The notes under the pieces were generated by a model that worked only from the letters and a program-made list of their open reading frames with translations, was not told the origin of the DNA and did no database searches. A stretch of 64,000 nucleotides of DNA, taken from Micromonospora sp. HM5-17 (GTDB lineage Bacteria; Actinomycetota; Actinomycetes; Mycobacteriales; Micromonosporaceae). Shown piece by piece: positions 44,382-51,844 of this stretch (position 1 is the first letter of the stretch; every line of letters begins with the position of its first letter). A program made the position numbers and the translations under genes. The stretch spans positions 310,001 to 374,000 of the forward strand of contig NZ_RJWA01000006.1 of the NCBI RefSeq assembly GCF_003762835.1, given 5' to 3'.

Positions 44382-45815
44382 TCAGGTACGCCGGCCCGGC
44401 CGGTTGGCGGCCCGGGCGCCACCGCTGCCGTGGGGGCGGTCCGGCCTGGTCCACCACCGCGCCACCCCCGCGCGCAGCCCGCCCCAGCGGGTCGGGGTCC
44501 GACGCCGTGCCGCCCGCCCGGCCCCGACCTCGGGCGGCACCGGGCCGTCGGCCGGCTTGCGGAACGCCGCGGGCTCGAACAGCGCCGGATCGTCGACCGG
44601 CGCCGGCGAGCCGGGCCCCCGTCCCGGCGCGCCGCCCCGCTCCGGGACCGGGGGCGGCGCCGCGATGCCCCGGGTCACGTCGGCGACGACCTGGGCGGGG
44701 TCCATCGTGAAGAGCGCGAGCCCGGTCTCCCGCTGCCGCTGCCCGGCGGCGCCGTCGACGAGCCGGAGCAGCGCCGGGGCCAGGTCCGCCCGCCGGCGGA
44801 CCCAGGTCGCGACGCCGGCCTGCGCCATGGTGGCGGCGTTGGCGCGGCCGTGACCGGGGATCGGCCGGTAGGTGGCGACCGGCACGCCCGAGGCCATCGC
44901 CTCCAGCGCGGTCAGCCCGCCGGCGTTCTCCACGAGCACGTCGGCCGCGCGCAGCAGCTCGGGCATGTCGTCCACCCAGCCGAAGACGTGGTTGATCCCG
45001 CGGCGCCGCAGCCGGCGGTAGAGGCCTGTGTTCCGTCCGCAGACCACGACCGGTACGGCCACCCCCGTCTCGGCGATCTCGGCCGCGGTCCGGGCGACCG
45101 CGCCGACCCCCCAGGAACCCGCGACCAGCAGGGCGAGCCGGGCGTCGACCGGGAGCCCCAGGCGCCCGCGGATCCGCCGCTTCTCCTCCGCCGTCCCGGG
45201 ACGGAAGGCCGCCGAGACCATCCGGCCGGCCACCCGGACCTCACCGGCGCCGAGCGCCCGCGCCTCGGCCCGGGTGGTGACGTGGGCGGCGCAGTGCACG
45301 TCGATGCCGGGCGAGACCCAGATGGGATTCACCGCGAAGTCGGTCAGATAGGTGATGGCCGGTACGCCGAGCCGTCCCTCGCGCCGCAGCGGCCCGAGGA
45401 GCTGACTGACCACCGGGTACGTCGAGACGACCGCGCGGGTGTCCGGCGGCAGCGCCCGGAGCACCCGGGGCCGCACCGGGCGCAGCAGAGCCCGGGTGAT
45501 CGGCGCGGCCCGACTGAAGTTGCCCCCGATGGCGAAGAGCAGTCCGTAGACCCAGGGGAGCCGGCTCAGAATGCCGTGGTAGGTGCCGCGGAGCAGCCGT
45601 CCCAACCGCCAGGGAAAGATGTCGGCCAAGTCCACGCAGTCGGCCCGCAGACCGCGGGCACGCAGCCGACGGGCCAGTTCCCGACTCGCGCCGTCGTGGC
45701 CGGCACCCGCGCTCGCGTAAATGATCATGACGAGTGGAGGTCGCTCTCCGCTGCCGGACGACGGCTCGGGCGCCTCCGCGCGGTTCGTCCGAAACCACCC
45801 GGGAGTGAAGCTCAT
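44382..45815 (-). CDS. MGDG-synthase-like glycosyltransferase (GT28 type)
   Basis: The 477-residue protein resembles monogalactosyl-diacylglycerol synthase and processive diacylglycerol glucosyltransferases. It has MIIYASAGAGHDGASRELARRLRARG at the N-terminus, TYPVVSQLLGPLRR, YLTDFAVNPIWVSPGIDVHCA and a donor loop VENAGGLTALEAMASGVPVATYRPIPGHGRANA. It probably glycosylates a lipid at the inner membrane face. The last ~90 residues are Pro/Arg/Gly-rich and disordered. The ATG at 45815 is likely; an ATG at residue 30 would also give the core domain. Confidence 0.85.
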   Translation of the reverse strand: MSFTPGWFRTNRAEAPEPSSGSGERPPLVMIIYASAGAGHDGASRELARRLRARGLRADCVDLADIFPWRLGRLLRGTYHGILSRLPWVYGLLFAIGGNFSRAAPITRALLRPVRPRVLRALPPDTRAVVSTYPVVSQLLGPLRREGRLGVPAITYLTDFAVNPIWVSPGIDVHCAAHVTTRAEARALGAGEVRVAGRMVSAAFRPGTAEEKRRIRGRLGLPVDARLALLVAGSWGVGAVARTAAEIAETGVAVPVVVCGRNTGLYRRLRRRGINHVFGWVDDMPELLRAADVLVENAGGLTALEAMASGVPVATYRPIPGHGRANAATMAQAGVATWVRRRADLAPALLRLVDGAAGQRQRETGLALFTMDPAQVVADVTRGIAAPPPVPERGGAPGRGPGSPAPVDDPALFEPAAFRKPADGPVPPEVGAGRAARRRTPTRWGGLRAGVARWWTRPDRPHGSGGARAANRPGRRT

Positions 45816-46026
45816 CCCACCCTCTACCCGCCGAGAGTGCGAAGATTCCTCGTGGTTTCGCCCGTCGGACTCGCGCCTCGCCGGACTCGTTCCGCCCTCC
45901 GGCAGGGCCGCTGCGCCGTAGACTCGGTATCCCGACGTATGCCGGACCCGGGTGAGGCGCCGGCTGCGGGAGGTGGGAGAGCGGACGTCACCGGGGCCGT
46001 GCCGAGCGGCGGTGCCGCCCGGACGG

Positions 46027-46599
46027 TTACCGGTACCGGTGGCCGAGTTGGGCCCGGATCTCCCCGCCGGGATGGCGCGAGGTGTGCACGTTGACGTACA
46101 TCCGGCCGGCCCGGATGGCGGCGATAACCTCGCCGATCTCCCCCGCCGCGATGCCCTGGGCGTCGGGGCCGATCACGTCGGCTGCCCGGATGGTGCCGGA
46201 GATCGACGCCGGCGCGGCGGGGCAGGGCTGGGTGCCCGCCGGCCCGTTGCCGAGGTTCGTGCAGAGGAAGATGCTGATCCCGCCGCTCTGCGCCCACCCG
46301 CCGAGATGGAGGTGCGCCTGTGTGACCTCGCCCGCGAGCCCCTCGTAGCTGAGCTGGTAGCTGATTTCCGGGGTATGCGGATCAATTCGGGCGGAGAAGC
46401 GGCCGCTACCGCTGGTGGAGACGACGAGCGGGTCCTCCTGGTAGCCGGTGAGGCGCTCCTGACGCACGCTCCACCCGCCACGGTCCTCGTCGCCGCCGTA
46501 GCGGTCGGCGTTGCCGTAGGCCAGCCGCGCCGTCCCGGCCGCGGCGGCCGACAGGGCGATCGCCGAGGCCGCAAGACCCCACCATCGTCTGGTCGTCAT
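46027..46599 (-). CDS. Secreted CHRD domain protein
   Basis: The 190-residue protein has a signal sequence (RRWWGLAASAIALSAAAAGTARLA) and one CHRD domain, with the conserved ending GRMYVNVHTSRHPGGEIRAQLGHRYR and HLHLGGWAQSGGISIFLC. CHRD domains occur in chordin and in many bacterial extracytoplasmic proteins; their bacterial role is not known. Two Cys in the domain could form a disulfide. The ATG at 46599 has GGGGAGG 5 nt upstream. It appears to be monocistronic. Confidence 0.88.
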   Translation of the reverse strand: MTTRRWWGLAASAIALSAAAAGTARLAYGNADRYGGDEDRGGWSVRQERLTGYQEDPLVVSTSGSGRFSARIDPHTPEISYQLSYEGLAGEVTQAHLHLGGWAQSGGISIFLCTNLGNGPAGTQPCPAAPASISGTIRAADVIGPDAQGIAAGEIGEVIAAIRAGRMYVNVHTSRHPGGEIRAQLGHRYR

Positions 46600-46892
46600 C
46601 GCCGCCTCCCCTGTCGGATCACCGCCCGGCTGAGACGGTCGATCGCCCAGGGGCGAGACCGCCTCCGACGGAGTGTTCGTTACTCTGCGTAACGGCGATC
46701 CGAGCCCACGGAGACGGACCACAGGTGACGGATCGTGGACAGCGCCCGGAACACGGGGCGCTCGATGCCACCAGGCTCGCGCCCGTACCACCTCGACCGG
46801 GGCGAACCCGGCGGCGGTGGCCGGCTCGCGGGTCAGCGTGGCGGGCGCGGGGCCGGCTGCGACCGGCCCGGCGGCGGGGGTGGCGACCGGTG

Positions 46893-47082
46893 TCAGCAGG
46901 CGTCGATCAGCGCCTCGAACTCGACCCGCGTCAATTCGTCGTCACGCTGAACCAGCTCGACGAAGGTCTTCTGGGCGTCGCGGGTCGTCGAGGTACCACT
47001 CCGACGCCGCTGTCCATGCCTCACCCCCGTTCCGCCGGGCCCACCGGAGCGGCGAACCGCCGGTTCCGGTTTGGTCCGCCAC
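46893..47082 (-). pseudogene. Frameshifted small gene next to the hsp18 remnant
   Basis: A GTG-started frame from 47082 reads PLRWARRNGGEAWTAASEW then YLDDPR. The next frame then reads DAQKTFVELVQRDDELTRVE and FEALIDAC before a stop at 46893-46895. Both parts look like protein, and they join at the CCGCGACGCCC stretch with a one-base frame change. The C-terminal part is a typical soluble helix ending. I read this as a roughly 60-residue gene broken by a single indel. I cannot name the family. A sequencing error would produce the same picture. Confidence 0.45.
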
Positions 47083-47194
47083 GGCGCCGTCGACAGATGT
47101 CGGACGACCCGGCCGGCGCACCGCCGGTCCTGGGTCAGGCCAGCTGCTCAGACGTCACGGGCTGGCCGAGGTCGACGGCCGGCCGGACCACGGA

Positions 47195-47379
47195 TCAGGC
47201 TTCGGTGGCCTTCCAGCCGGGATCGATCGTGGCTGTCACCACGGCCACGCGACGCGGCCACACCTGGTCTTTCACGGCGATCTGGACAGCCAGCGCGCGT
47301 TGTCGGAGCCGACCTCGATCCGGTCGGAATCCGCGGCGGGCCGGCCCAGCCTCCGGAAGGCGTCTGTGCGCACCAGCAT
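47195..47379 (-). pseudogene. Decayed hsp18/hsp20 small heat-shock gene
   Basis: The ATG at 47379 has an ideal AGGAGGTG site and encodes MLVRTDAFRRL, the usual start of actinobacterial Hsp18. The sequence then jumps to DSDRIEVGSDNARWL, which corresponds to the end of the alpha-crystallin domain (DRIE-x-YDNGVL-TLRIP). That frame stops at 47272. A neighbouring frame continues LAVQIAVKDQVWPRRVAVV to a stop at 47195, matching the Hsp18 tail (IPV-x-EQAKPR-x-AV). So roughly the central 80-100 residues are deleted and the rest is frameshifted. Promoter and ribosome binding site look intact. Confidence 0.65.
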
Positions 47380-47441
47380 GTCAAGGCACCTCCTGTGTCA
47401 CCCAACAGTGCTGTCGATGCGCGACACCCCCGTTGTACCAT

Positions 47442-47484
47442 GTCATCGGAACGACGACAACTAGTCCGTCATCAGAACGATGAC
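47442..47484. promoter_or_regulatory. Two operator-like repeats between the hsp18 remnant and its regulator
   Basis: GTCATCAGAACGATGAC (47468-47484) is a perfect 6-5-6 inverted repeat. GTCATCGGAACGACGAC (47442-47458) is a copy with two mismatches, its start 26 nt earlier. They lie between the divergent hsp18 remnant (start 47379) and the regulator (start 47534). A shared spacing of about 2.5 helical turns suggests two bound dimers controlling both directions, probably by the HSP18-type regulator itself. Confidence 0.65.
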
Positions 47485-47533
47485 ATTTTCGGTACCGGCG
47501 CGGCCGGGACGGAGCCGGACGGGAGGGACCGCG

Positions 47534-48358
47534 ATGGCGGACCGGCGGGAGACCCGGGTGAGCCCGGACGGCACCCAGCCGCGTGGGCACCAGATCGACG
47601 CGCACGAGCCCCTGTGCACCAGCAGCGCGCTCGACCGGGTGCAGGCCGTGACCAGCCGGATCGGCGCGCTGCCGCCGGCCCCGCGGGTCGCGCCCGAGCG
47701 GACCGGCACGGGCGCGCGGTCCGGCCGCACCTCGAGGCCGGCCGGGCGACGCGGCGAGCCGGACGGCGGGGCCGACCCGGCGGAGCCGGCCGGACAGACA
47801 GCGGACGACGACCCGACCGTGGCCCAGATCCTCGACGCACTCGTTCTGCTGCGGCGGCTCCGGGCCGAGTTGGAGAGCTGGGAGCCGCGGCTCATCGCCG
47901 CCGCCCGGGAGCGGGGCGCGAGCTGGGCGGAGCTGGCACCGGCGCTCGGCGTGGCGAGCCGGCAGGCCGCGGAGCGCCGGTACCTACGGCTGCGCCCCAG
48001 CGACGACGACGCCGCGCACCTGACCCGCGACGACCGGGTCCGGGCCGAGCGGGACCGCCGGGCCGGCGACCGCGCGGTCGCCCGGTGGGCCCGGGACAAC
48101 GGGGCCGACCTGCGGCAGCTTGCCGGCCAGATCACCGCACTGACCGACCTCGCCCCGTCGGCCCGCGCCGACCTGGACCGGCTCCACGAAGCACTGGGCG
48201 ACAGCGACCCGAGCACCCTCGTCCGACTGATCACCGAGACCGCGCGCCATCTCCGCCCCGCCCATCCCGCACTCGCCGCCCGGGTAGACGCGATGACCGA
48301 ACGGATTGACGAGGTACGGCAGAGCACCCGGGAGCGTCGGGCCAGCGGCCGGTCCTGA
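47534..48358 (+). CDS. HSP18-type transcriptional regulator (putative)
   Basis: The 274-residue protein has a disordered Arg/Gly/Pro-rich N-terminal third, then a helical region (DDPTVAQILDALVLLRRLRAELESWEPRLIAAARERG). An HTH-like segment follows, ASWAELAPALGVASRQAAERRYLRLR, like that of regulators found beside hsp18 in Micromonosporaceae. The C-terminus is helical and charged. The ATG at 47534 has GGGAGGG 6 nt upstream; a longer frame to 47480 would run into the operator. It is divergent from the hsp18 remnant, so it has probably lost its main structural target gene. Confidence 0.7.
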   Translation: MADRRETRVSPDGTQPRGHQIDAHEPLCTSSALDRVQAVTSRIGALPPAPRVAPERTGTGARSGRTSRPAGRRGEPDGGADPAEPAGQTADDDPTVAQILDALVLLRRLRAELESWEPRLIAAARERGASWAELAPALGVASRQAAERRYLRLRPSDDDAAHLTRDDRVRAERDRRAGDRAVARWARDNGADLRQLAGQITALTDLAPSARADLDRLHEALGDSDPSTLVRLITETARHLRPAHPALAARVDAMTERIDEVRQSTRERRASGRS

Positions 48359-48380
48359 TTGCCGCACCGCAAGTTCCCCG

Positions 48381-48396
48381 CTCAGACGAGTCTGAG
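48381..48396. promoter_or_regulatory. Perfect 7-2-7 inverted repeat before the methyltransferase gene
   Basis: CTCAGACGAGTCTGAG is two 7-nt arms with a 2-nt centre, 22 nt after the regulator stop and 28-73 nt before the possible methyltransferase starts. It is followed by an AT-rich patch with TTTATC and TATGAT 16 nt apart, a plausible promoter. No T-run follows, so an operator is more likely than a terminator. Confidence 0.5.
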
Positions 48397-48423
48397 TAAG
48401 CCGAACAGCTGATTTATCATTTA

Positions 48424-49329
48424 ATGTTTTGTGATATGATGCGGGATTTGGCGGCTAGCGTCGCTCGGGTGAACCGTACGTACAGCAACAGCGCCCGCGT
48501 CGCCGCGGCGGCCCGGGCAGCCCACCTCATCGTCGACAACGAACCCCGCATCTTCCAGGACTCGCTGGCCGAGGCCCTGCTCGGCGACCAGGCCGCCGAG
48601 TTGCTCGGCTACCACCGGCAGCACGGCCACCAACCCATCCTGGCAAACGCCCGGGTGCAGGCCACCGTACGGGCCAGGGTGACGGAGGACATTCTCGCGG
48701 ACGCGGTCGCCTCCGGTGTGGACCAGTACGTCCTCCTCGGCGCGGGGCTCGACTCGTTCGCCTACCGGTCGCCCCTCGCCCCGACCGTACGGGTCTTCGA
48801 GGTCGACCACCCGGCGACCCAGACCGCCAAGCGCGAGCGACTCTCGGCGATCGGCGTGGACACCACCCGGGTCCGCTACGTCCCGGTCGACCTCGAGGTC
48901 GAGACGCCCACCCTGCGCGATCGCCTGCTCGACGCCGGCCTGGACCCAACGCGGCCGGCGGTGGTGAGCTGGCTCGGCGTCACCATGTACCTCACCCCCA
49001 ACGCCACCGGGGCAACCCTCGCCCAGCTCGCCACCCTGGCACCCGGCACGCAGCTCGTCCTCGACTACATCCTCCCGGCCGAGCAGCGTGACGAGGCCGG
49101 GAAGATGTACGCCGAACTGGTGTCGGCGCACACGGCCGAACGGGGCGAGCCGTGGCTCGGTTTCTTCACTCCCGACCAGATGTCCGCGCTCCTGGCCACG
49201 CACGGGTTCCGGATGGTCCGCGACGTCGGGCAGCGGGAGGCGCTGGATCCGGCGATGTGGCAGCGGACCGACGCCCTGCGGCCGGCCGCCCTCGCCCGGA
49301 TCGGCCACGCGGTGCTCCGCGCCGGCTAG
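48424..49329 (+). CDS. SAM-dependent methyltransferase (leucine carboxyl methyltransferase/TIGR00027 family)
   Basis: The protein has the family pattern VAAAARAAHLIVDNEPRIFQDSLAEALLGDQ, the SAM-binding loop YVLLGAGLDSFAYR, VFEVDHPATQTAKRERL and SWLGVTMYLT. Such enzymes methylate carboxyl or hydroxyl groups of small molecules; the substrate here is unknown. The ATG at 48424 gives 301 residues, but it sits in a likely promoter and lacks a ribosome binding site. The GTG at 48469 (VNRTYSNSARV) gives 286 residues closer to the usual start. A strong hairpin terminator follows about 60 nt after the stop. Confidence 0.87.
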   Translation: MFCDMMRDLAASVARVNRTYSNSARVAAAARAAHLIVDNEPRIFQDSLAEALLGDQAAELLGYHRQHGHQPILANARVQATVRARVTEDILADAVASGVDQYVLLGAGLDSFAYRSPLAPTVRVFEVDHPATQTAKRERLSAIGVDTTRVRYVPVDLEVETPTLRDRLLDAGLDPTRPAVVSWLGVTMYLTPNATGATLAQLATLAPGTQLVLDYILPAEQRDEAGKMYAELVSAHTAERGEPWLGFFTPDQMSALLATHGFRMVRDVGQREALDPAMWQRTDALRPAALARIGHAVLRAG

Positions 49330-49389
49330 GGCGTGTCCCACGGGGTCACCGGCGGGTTGCGGCGCAGCCGCGGACGCCGGGCAACGAAC

Positions 49390-49431
49390 GCCGGGGAGTG
49401 GCGGGGCCCGCCACTCCCCGGCCCTTTTGTT
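49390..49431 (+). terminator. Rho-independent terminator after the methyltransferase
   Basis: A nearly perfect GC-rich hairpin with 16-nt complementary arms spans 49390-49422 and is followed by CCTTTTGTT. It lies 60 nt after the methyltransferase stop and before the LPMO promoter region. It is the clearest intrinsic terminator in the window. Confidence 0.85.
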
Positions 49432-49435
49432 GGCA

Positions 49436-49451
49436 TGTCAAACTATTGACA
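49436..49451. promoter_or_regulatory. Inverted repeat overlapping a TTGACA hexamer upstream of the LPMO gene
   Basis: TGTCAAACTATTGACA has 6-nt arms around ACTA, and its right arm is a consensus-like -35 hexamer (49446-49451). It lies 119 nt before the LPMO start. The overlap would let a repressor block RNA polymerase. No convincing -10 at the correct distance was seen, so this is tentative. Confidence 0.4.
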
Positions 49452-49570
49452 GCCAGGTCGAATAGATGTGAATCTCTGGCCAGGGCACCGTCGCCGGAGC
49501 CGGGCGGCCGTGCGGAGGCACCGGGCAGCCTCCCGCGTACTCGATCGTCATCGACGTCTGGGGAGCCCCC

Positions 49571-50683
49571 ATGCCATCACTCGCCCATCATCTCCACCCG
49601 GCCCGGCGCCGTACGCCCACACTGGTACTCCTGCGGATCCTCGCCGTCGCGGTGACCGGGATCGTGCTGCTCGCCACCGCCCTCGTCGACACCGCCGAGG
49701 CACACGGGTCGGCGATCAACCCACCGTCCCGCAACTACGGCTGCTGGAAGCGGTGGGGCAGCGACTTCCAGAACCCACGGATGGCCACCGAGGACCCGAT
49801 GTGCTGGCAGGCCTGGCAGGCCGACCCGAACGCCATGTGGAACTGGAACGGCCTCTACCGGGACGGCGTCGCCGGCAACCACCAGGCGGCGGTGCCGGAC
49901 GGCCAGCTCTGTAGTGCCGGCCAGACCGGCGGCACGCGGTACGCCGCGCTCGACAACCCGGGCGCCTGGCATGCGGCCCAGGTCGGCACCACCTTCGGGG
50001 TCACCGTCCACGACCAGGCCCTGCACGGCGCCGACTACTTCCGGATCTACGTCACCCGGCAGGGCTTCAACCCGCTCACCCAGCGGCTGCGCTGGTCGGA
50101 CCTGGAACTCGTCCGGGAGACCGGCCGGTACGCGCCGGGCGAGGGCACCCGGGAACCCAACGATCCGGTGCTCAACGGCGTCTCCAACACCATCACCGTC
50201 AGCGCGCCGGGACGGACCGGTCGACACATCGTCTACACGATCTGGAAGGCGAGCCACGCGGACCAGACGTACTACTGGTGCAGCGACGTGATCTTCGGCG
50301 GCTCGGGCGGCAACCCGACCCCGACCGCCACCGCGACCCCACGGCCGACCACTCCCCCGGCCACCACGCCGCCGGCTGGCCCGGGTGACTGCTCGGCGAC
50401 GTACACGATCACCGGTAGCTGGTCCGGCGGCTTCCAGGCCGACGTCCGGGTCACCGCGGGCAGCACGGCGATCAGCGGCTGGACGGTCACCTGGACCTTC
50501 GCCAACGGGCAGCAGATCAGCAACAGCTGGGGTGCCGACATCACCAGCAGCGGAGCCACCGTCACCGCCCGCAACACCACGTACAACGGCAGTCTCGGAG
50601 CCGGCGCCAGCACCACCTTCGGATTCCTCGCGTCCTGGAACGGCAGCAACGCCGTACCGGCGCTGAGCTGCACCGCCGCCTGA
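49571..50683 (+). CDS. Lytic polysaccharide monooxygenase AA10 with CBM2
   Basis: The 370-residue secreted enzyme has a signal peptide ending AEA, so the mature protein begins with His45 (HGSAINPPSRNYGCW). With His134 (GAWHAAQ) this forms the copper histidine brace. The AA10 domain runs to about residue 250, then a Thr/Pro linker (TPTATATPRPTTPPATTPP) and a C-terminal CBM2 (about 273-370; CSATYTITGSWSGGFQADVRV, SWGADI, TFGFLASWNG). AA10 enzymes oxidatively cleave chitin or cellulose; CBM2 favours cellulose, but the sequence does not decide. The ATG has GGGGAG upstream. Confidence 0.95.
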   Translation: MPSLAHHLHPARRRTPTLVLLRILAVAVTGIVLLATALVDTAEAHGSAINPPSRNYGCWKRWGSDFQNPRMATEDPMCWQAWQADPNAMWNWNGLYRDGVAGNHQAAVPDGQLCSAGQTGGTRYAALDNPGAWHAAQVGTTFGVTVHDQALHGADYFRIYVTRQGFNPLTQRLRWSDLELVRETGRYAPGEGTREPNDPVLNGVSNTITVSAPGRTGRHIVYTIWKASHADQTYYWCSDVIFGGSGGNPTPTATATPRPTTPPATTPPAGPGDCSATYTITGSWSGGFQADVRVTAGSTAISGWTVTWTFANGQQISNSWGADITSSGATVTARNTTYNGSLGAGASTTFGFLASWNGSNAVPALSCTAA

Positions 50684-50693
50684 GCAGCGGATG

Positions 50694-50744
50694 CGACGAG
50701 GGTCCTCCTCCCGTCGGCACCACGTCGGGAGGGGACCCTCGTCG
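50694..50744. terminator. Bidirectional hairpin between convergent genes
   Basis: CGACGAGGGTCC at the left arm is fully complementary to GGACCCTCGTCG at the right arm, with further pairing of inner CCTCCCG and CGGGAGG. It lies 10 nt after the LPMO stop and 78 nt from the convergent gene's stop. There is no U-tract, so it may act as a shared hairpin-type terminator as is common in actinomycetes. Confidence 0.65.
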
Positions 50745-50821
50745 GTCTCGCCCCTCCCCGGGAGGCGCACCCGGTTCCCCGACCGCGGGAACCCTGGCCG
50801 TCGCTCAGTCGAGGGAGACGC

Positions 50822-51724
50822 TCAGTCGAAGGAGACGTGGTCGAAGGCGTACGGGTTGCTCAGCTCGTCGCGGCGGCGCCGGAGAAGGTCGAGTTCGCCG
50901 GCGAGTGCGCTCCGGTCGCGCAGCGGCAGCGCGACGAGGTCCCGAAGTCGGAGCCGCTCCCCCACCGCCATCGTCGCGAGGTCCTCGGCCAGCCGAGCCG
51001 GCTCGATCCCGCAGCCGAACCGGTACTGCCAGATCCGCACCCGCTCGAAGAGGAACTCCCCGGGGCGTACCTGCAACCACGCCCAGCCCTCGGCCGGGCC
51101 GTCCTTCCAGTCCAGCCGAAGGCTGCGCAGGATCGGATCCACGAGCTCCCGGTTCACGTACGCGTCGACCGCGGCCGCCCGGGCCACCGCGCCGAGGTCG
51201 TTGACGGGCCCGGTCCGGCCGTCGGGCAGACGACCGAGGATGTCGCGGAATCCCGACGGCTCGGCCAGAGCCAGCTCGCCGAGGTCGCTCGGGTCCCCGG
51301 CCGCCTCCAGGAACACGCGGGCGTCGATGACGTACTCGACGATCCGGCGGGCCCGCGGACCCGGTCGCAGGGTCGGCGACTCGATCCGCAGCACCTCCAA
51401 CCCGACCGCCTCGCAGACGGCGTGCTTCATCCGCTCGCTTCGCTGACGCTGCGGAGTCTGGGCGGTGGGGTCGACGAACTCGACCACGAACGGGGCCGCC
51501 CGGCCGGCGGGATCGACGACCACGAAGTCGAAGAGCGCCCGGCTCGCCGTGTTCCACTGGTTGGCGGTGACCCCCGGCGGCCGGCGCGGCACGACCTGGC
51601 CGAGCCGCTGTCGGCAACGGGCGATCCGGCCGGCCCGCTCGATGGGCTCGCCACCCGCCCCGGTCTCGTCAAGGTCGCCGGGGAGGCCACGGGCCGAGGC
51701 CCCGTCGTTGTCGCTCGTCGCCAT
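50822..51724 (-). CDS. DUF2726-like protein, possible PD-(D/E)xK-fold nuclease
   Basis: The 300-residue protein has a middle segment SRALFDFVVVDPAGRAAPFVVEFVDPTAQTPQRQRSERMKHAVCEAVGLEVLRIES. This matches the DUF2726 pattern, where D-x..-VxE-x-D and a following K/R-rich helix form a nuclease-like site. The C-terminal half (DAYVNRELVDPILRSLRLDWKDGPAEGWAWLQV) is predicted mixed alpha/beta and not recognised. No signal peptide is seen. It could be a nuclease or a structural relative that has lost activity. The neighbours give no clue. Confidence 0.55.
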   Translation of the reverse strand: MATSDNDGASARGLPGDLDETGAGGEPIERAGRIARCRQRLGQVVPRRPPGVTANQWNTASRALFDFVVVDPAGRAAPFVVEFVDPTAQTPQRQRSERMKHAVCEAVGLEVLRIESPTLRPGPRARRIVEYVIDARVFLEAAGDPSDLGELALAEPSGFRDILGRLPDGRTGPVNDLGAVARAAAVDAYVNRELVDPILRSLRLDWKDGPAEGWAWLQVRPGEFLFERVRIWQYRFGCGIEPARLAEDLATMAVGERLRLRDLVALPLRDRSALAGELDLLRRRRDELSNPYAFDHVSFD

Positions 51725-51844
51725 CTGTTCCCTGGTCCGTAACGTCCGCAGCCCGCCGCCACGCCTCGGGCGGAAGCCTCCCCATGCTAGAAAGCCGTCG
51801 GGGAGGCACCGTCGCCGGTCCGGCGGCGTGGCCCGTGCCCGGGG

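Noticed and set aside
46725-47483. Plus-strand open frame of about 250 codons opposite the hsp18 remnant
   Set aside because: Arg/Pro/Gly-rich with no motif and no ribosome binding site; the minus strand shows protein-like remnants and an ideal ribosome binding site.
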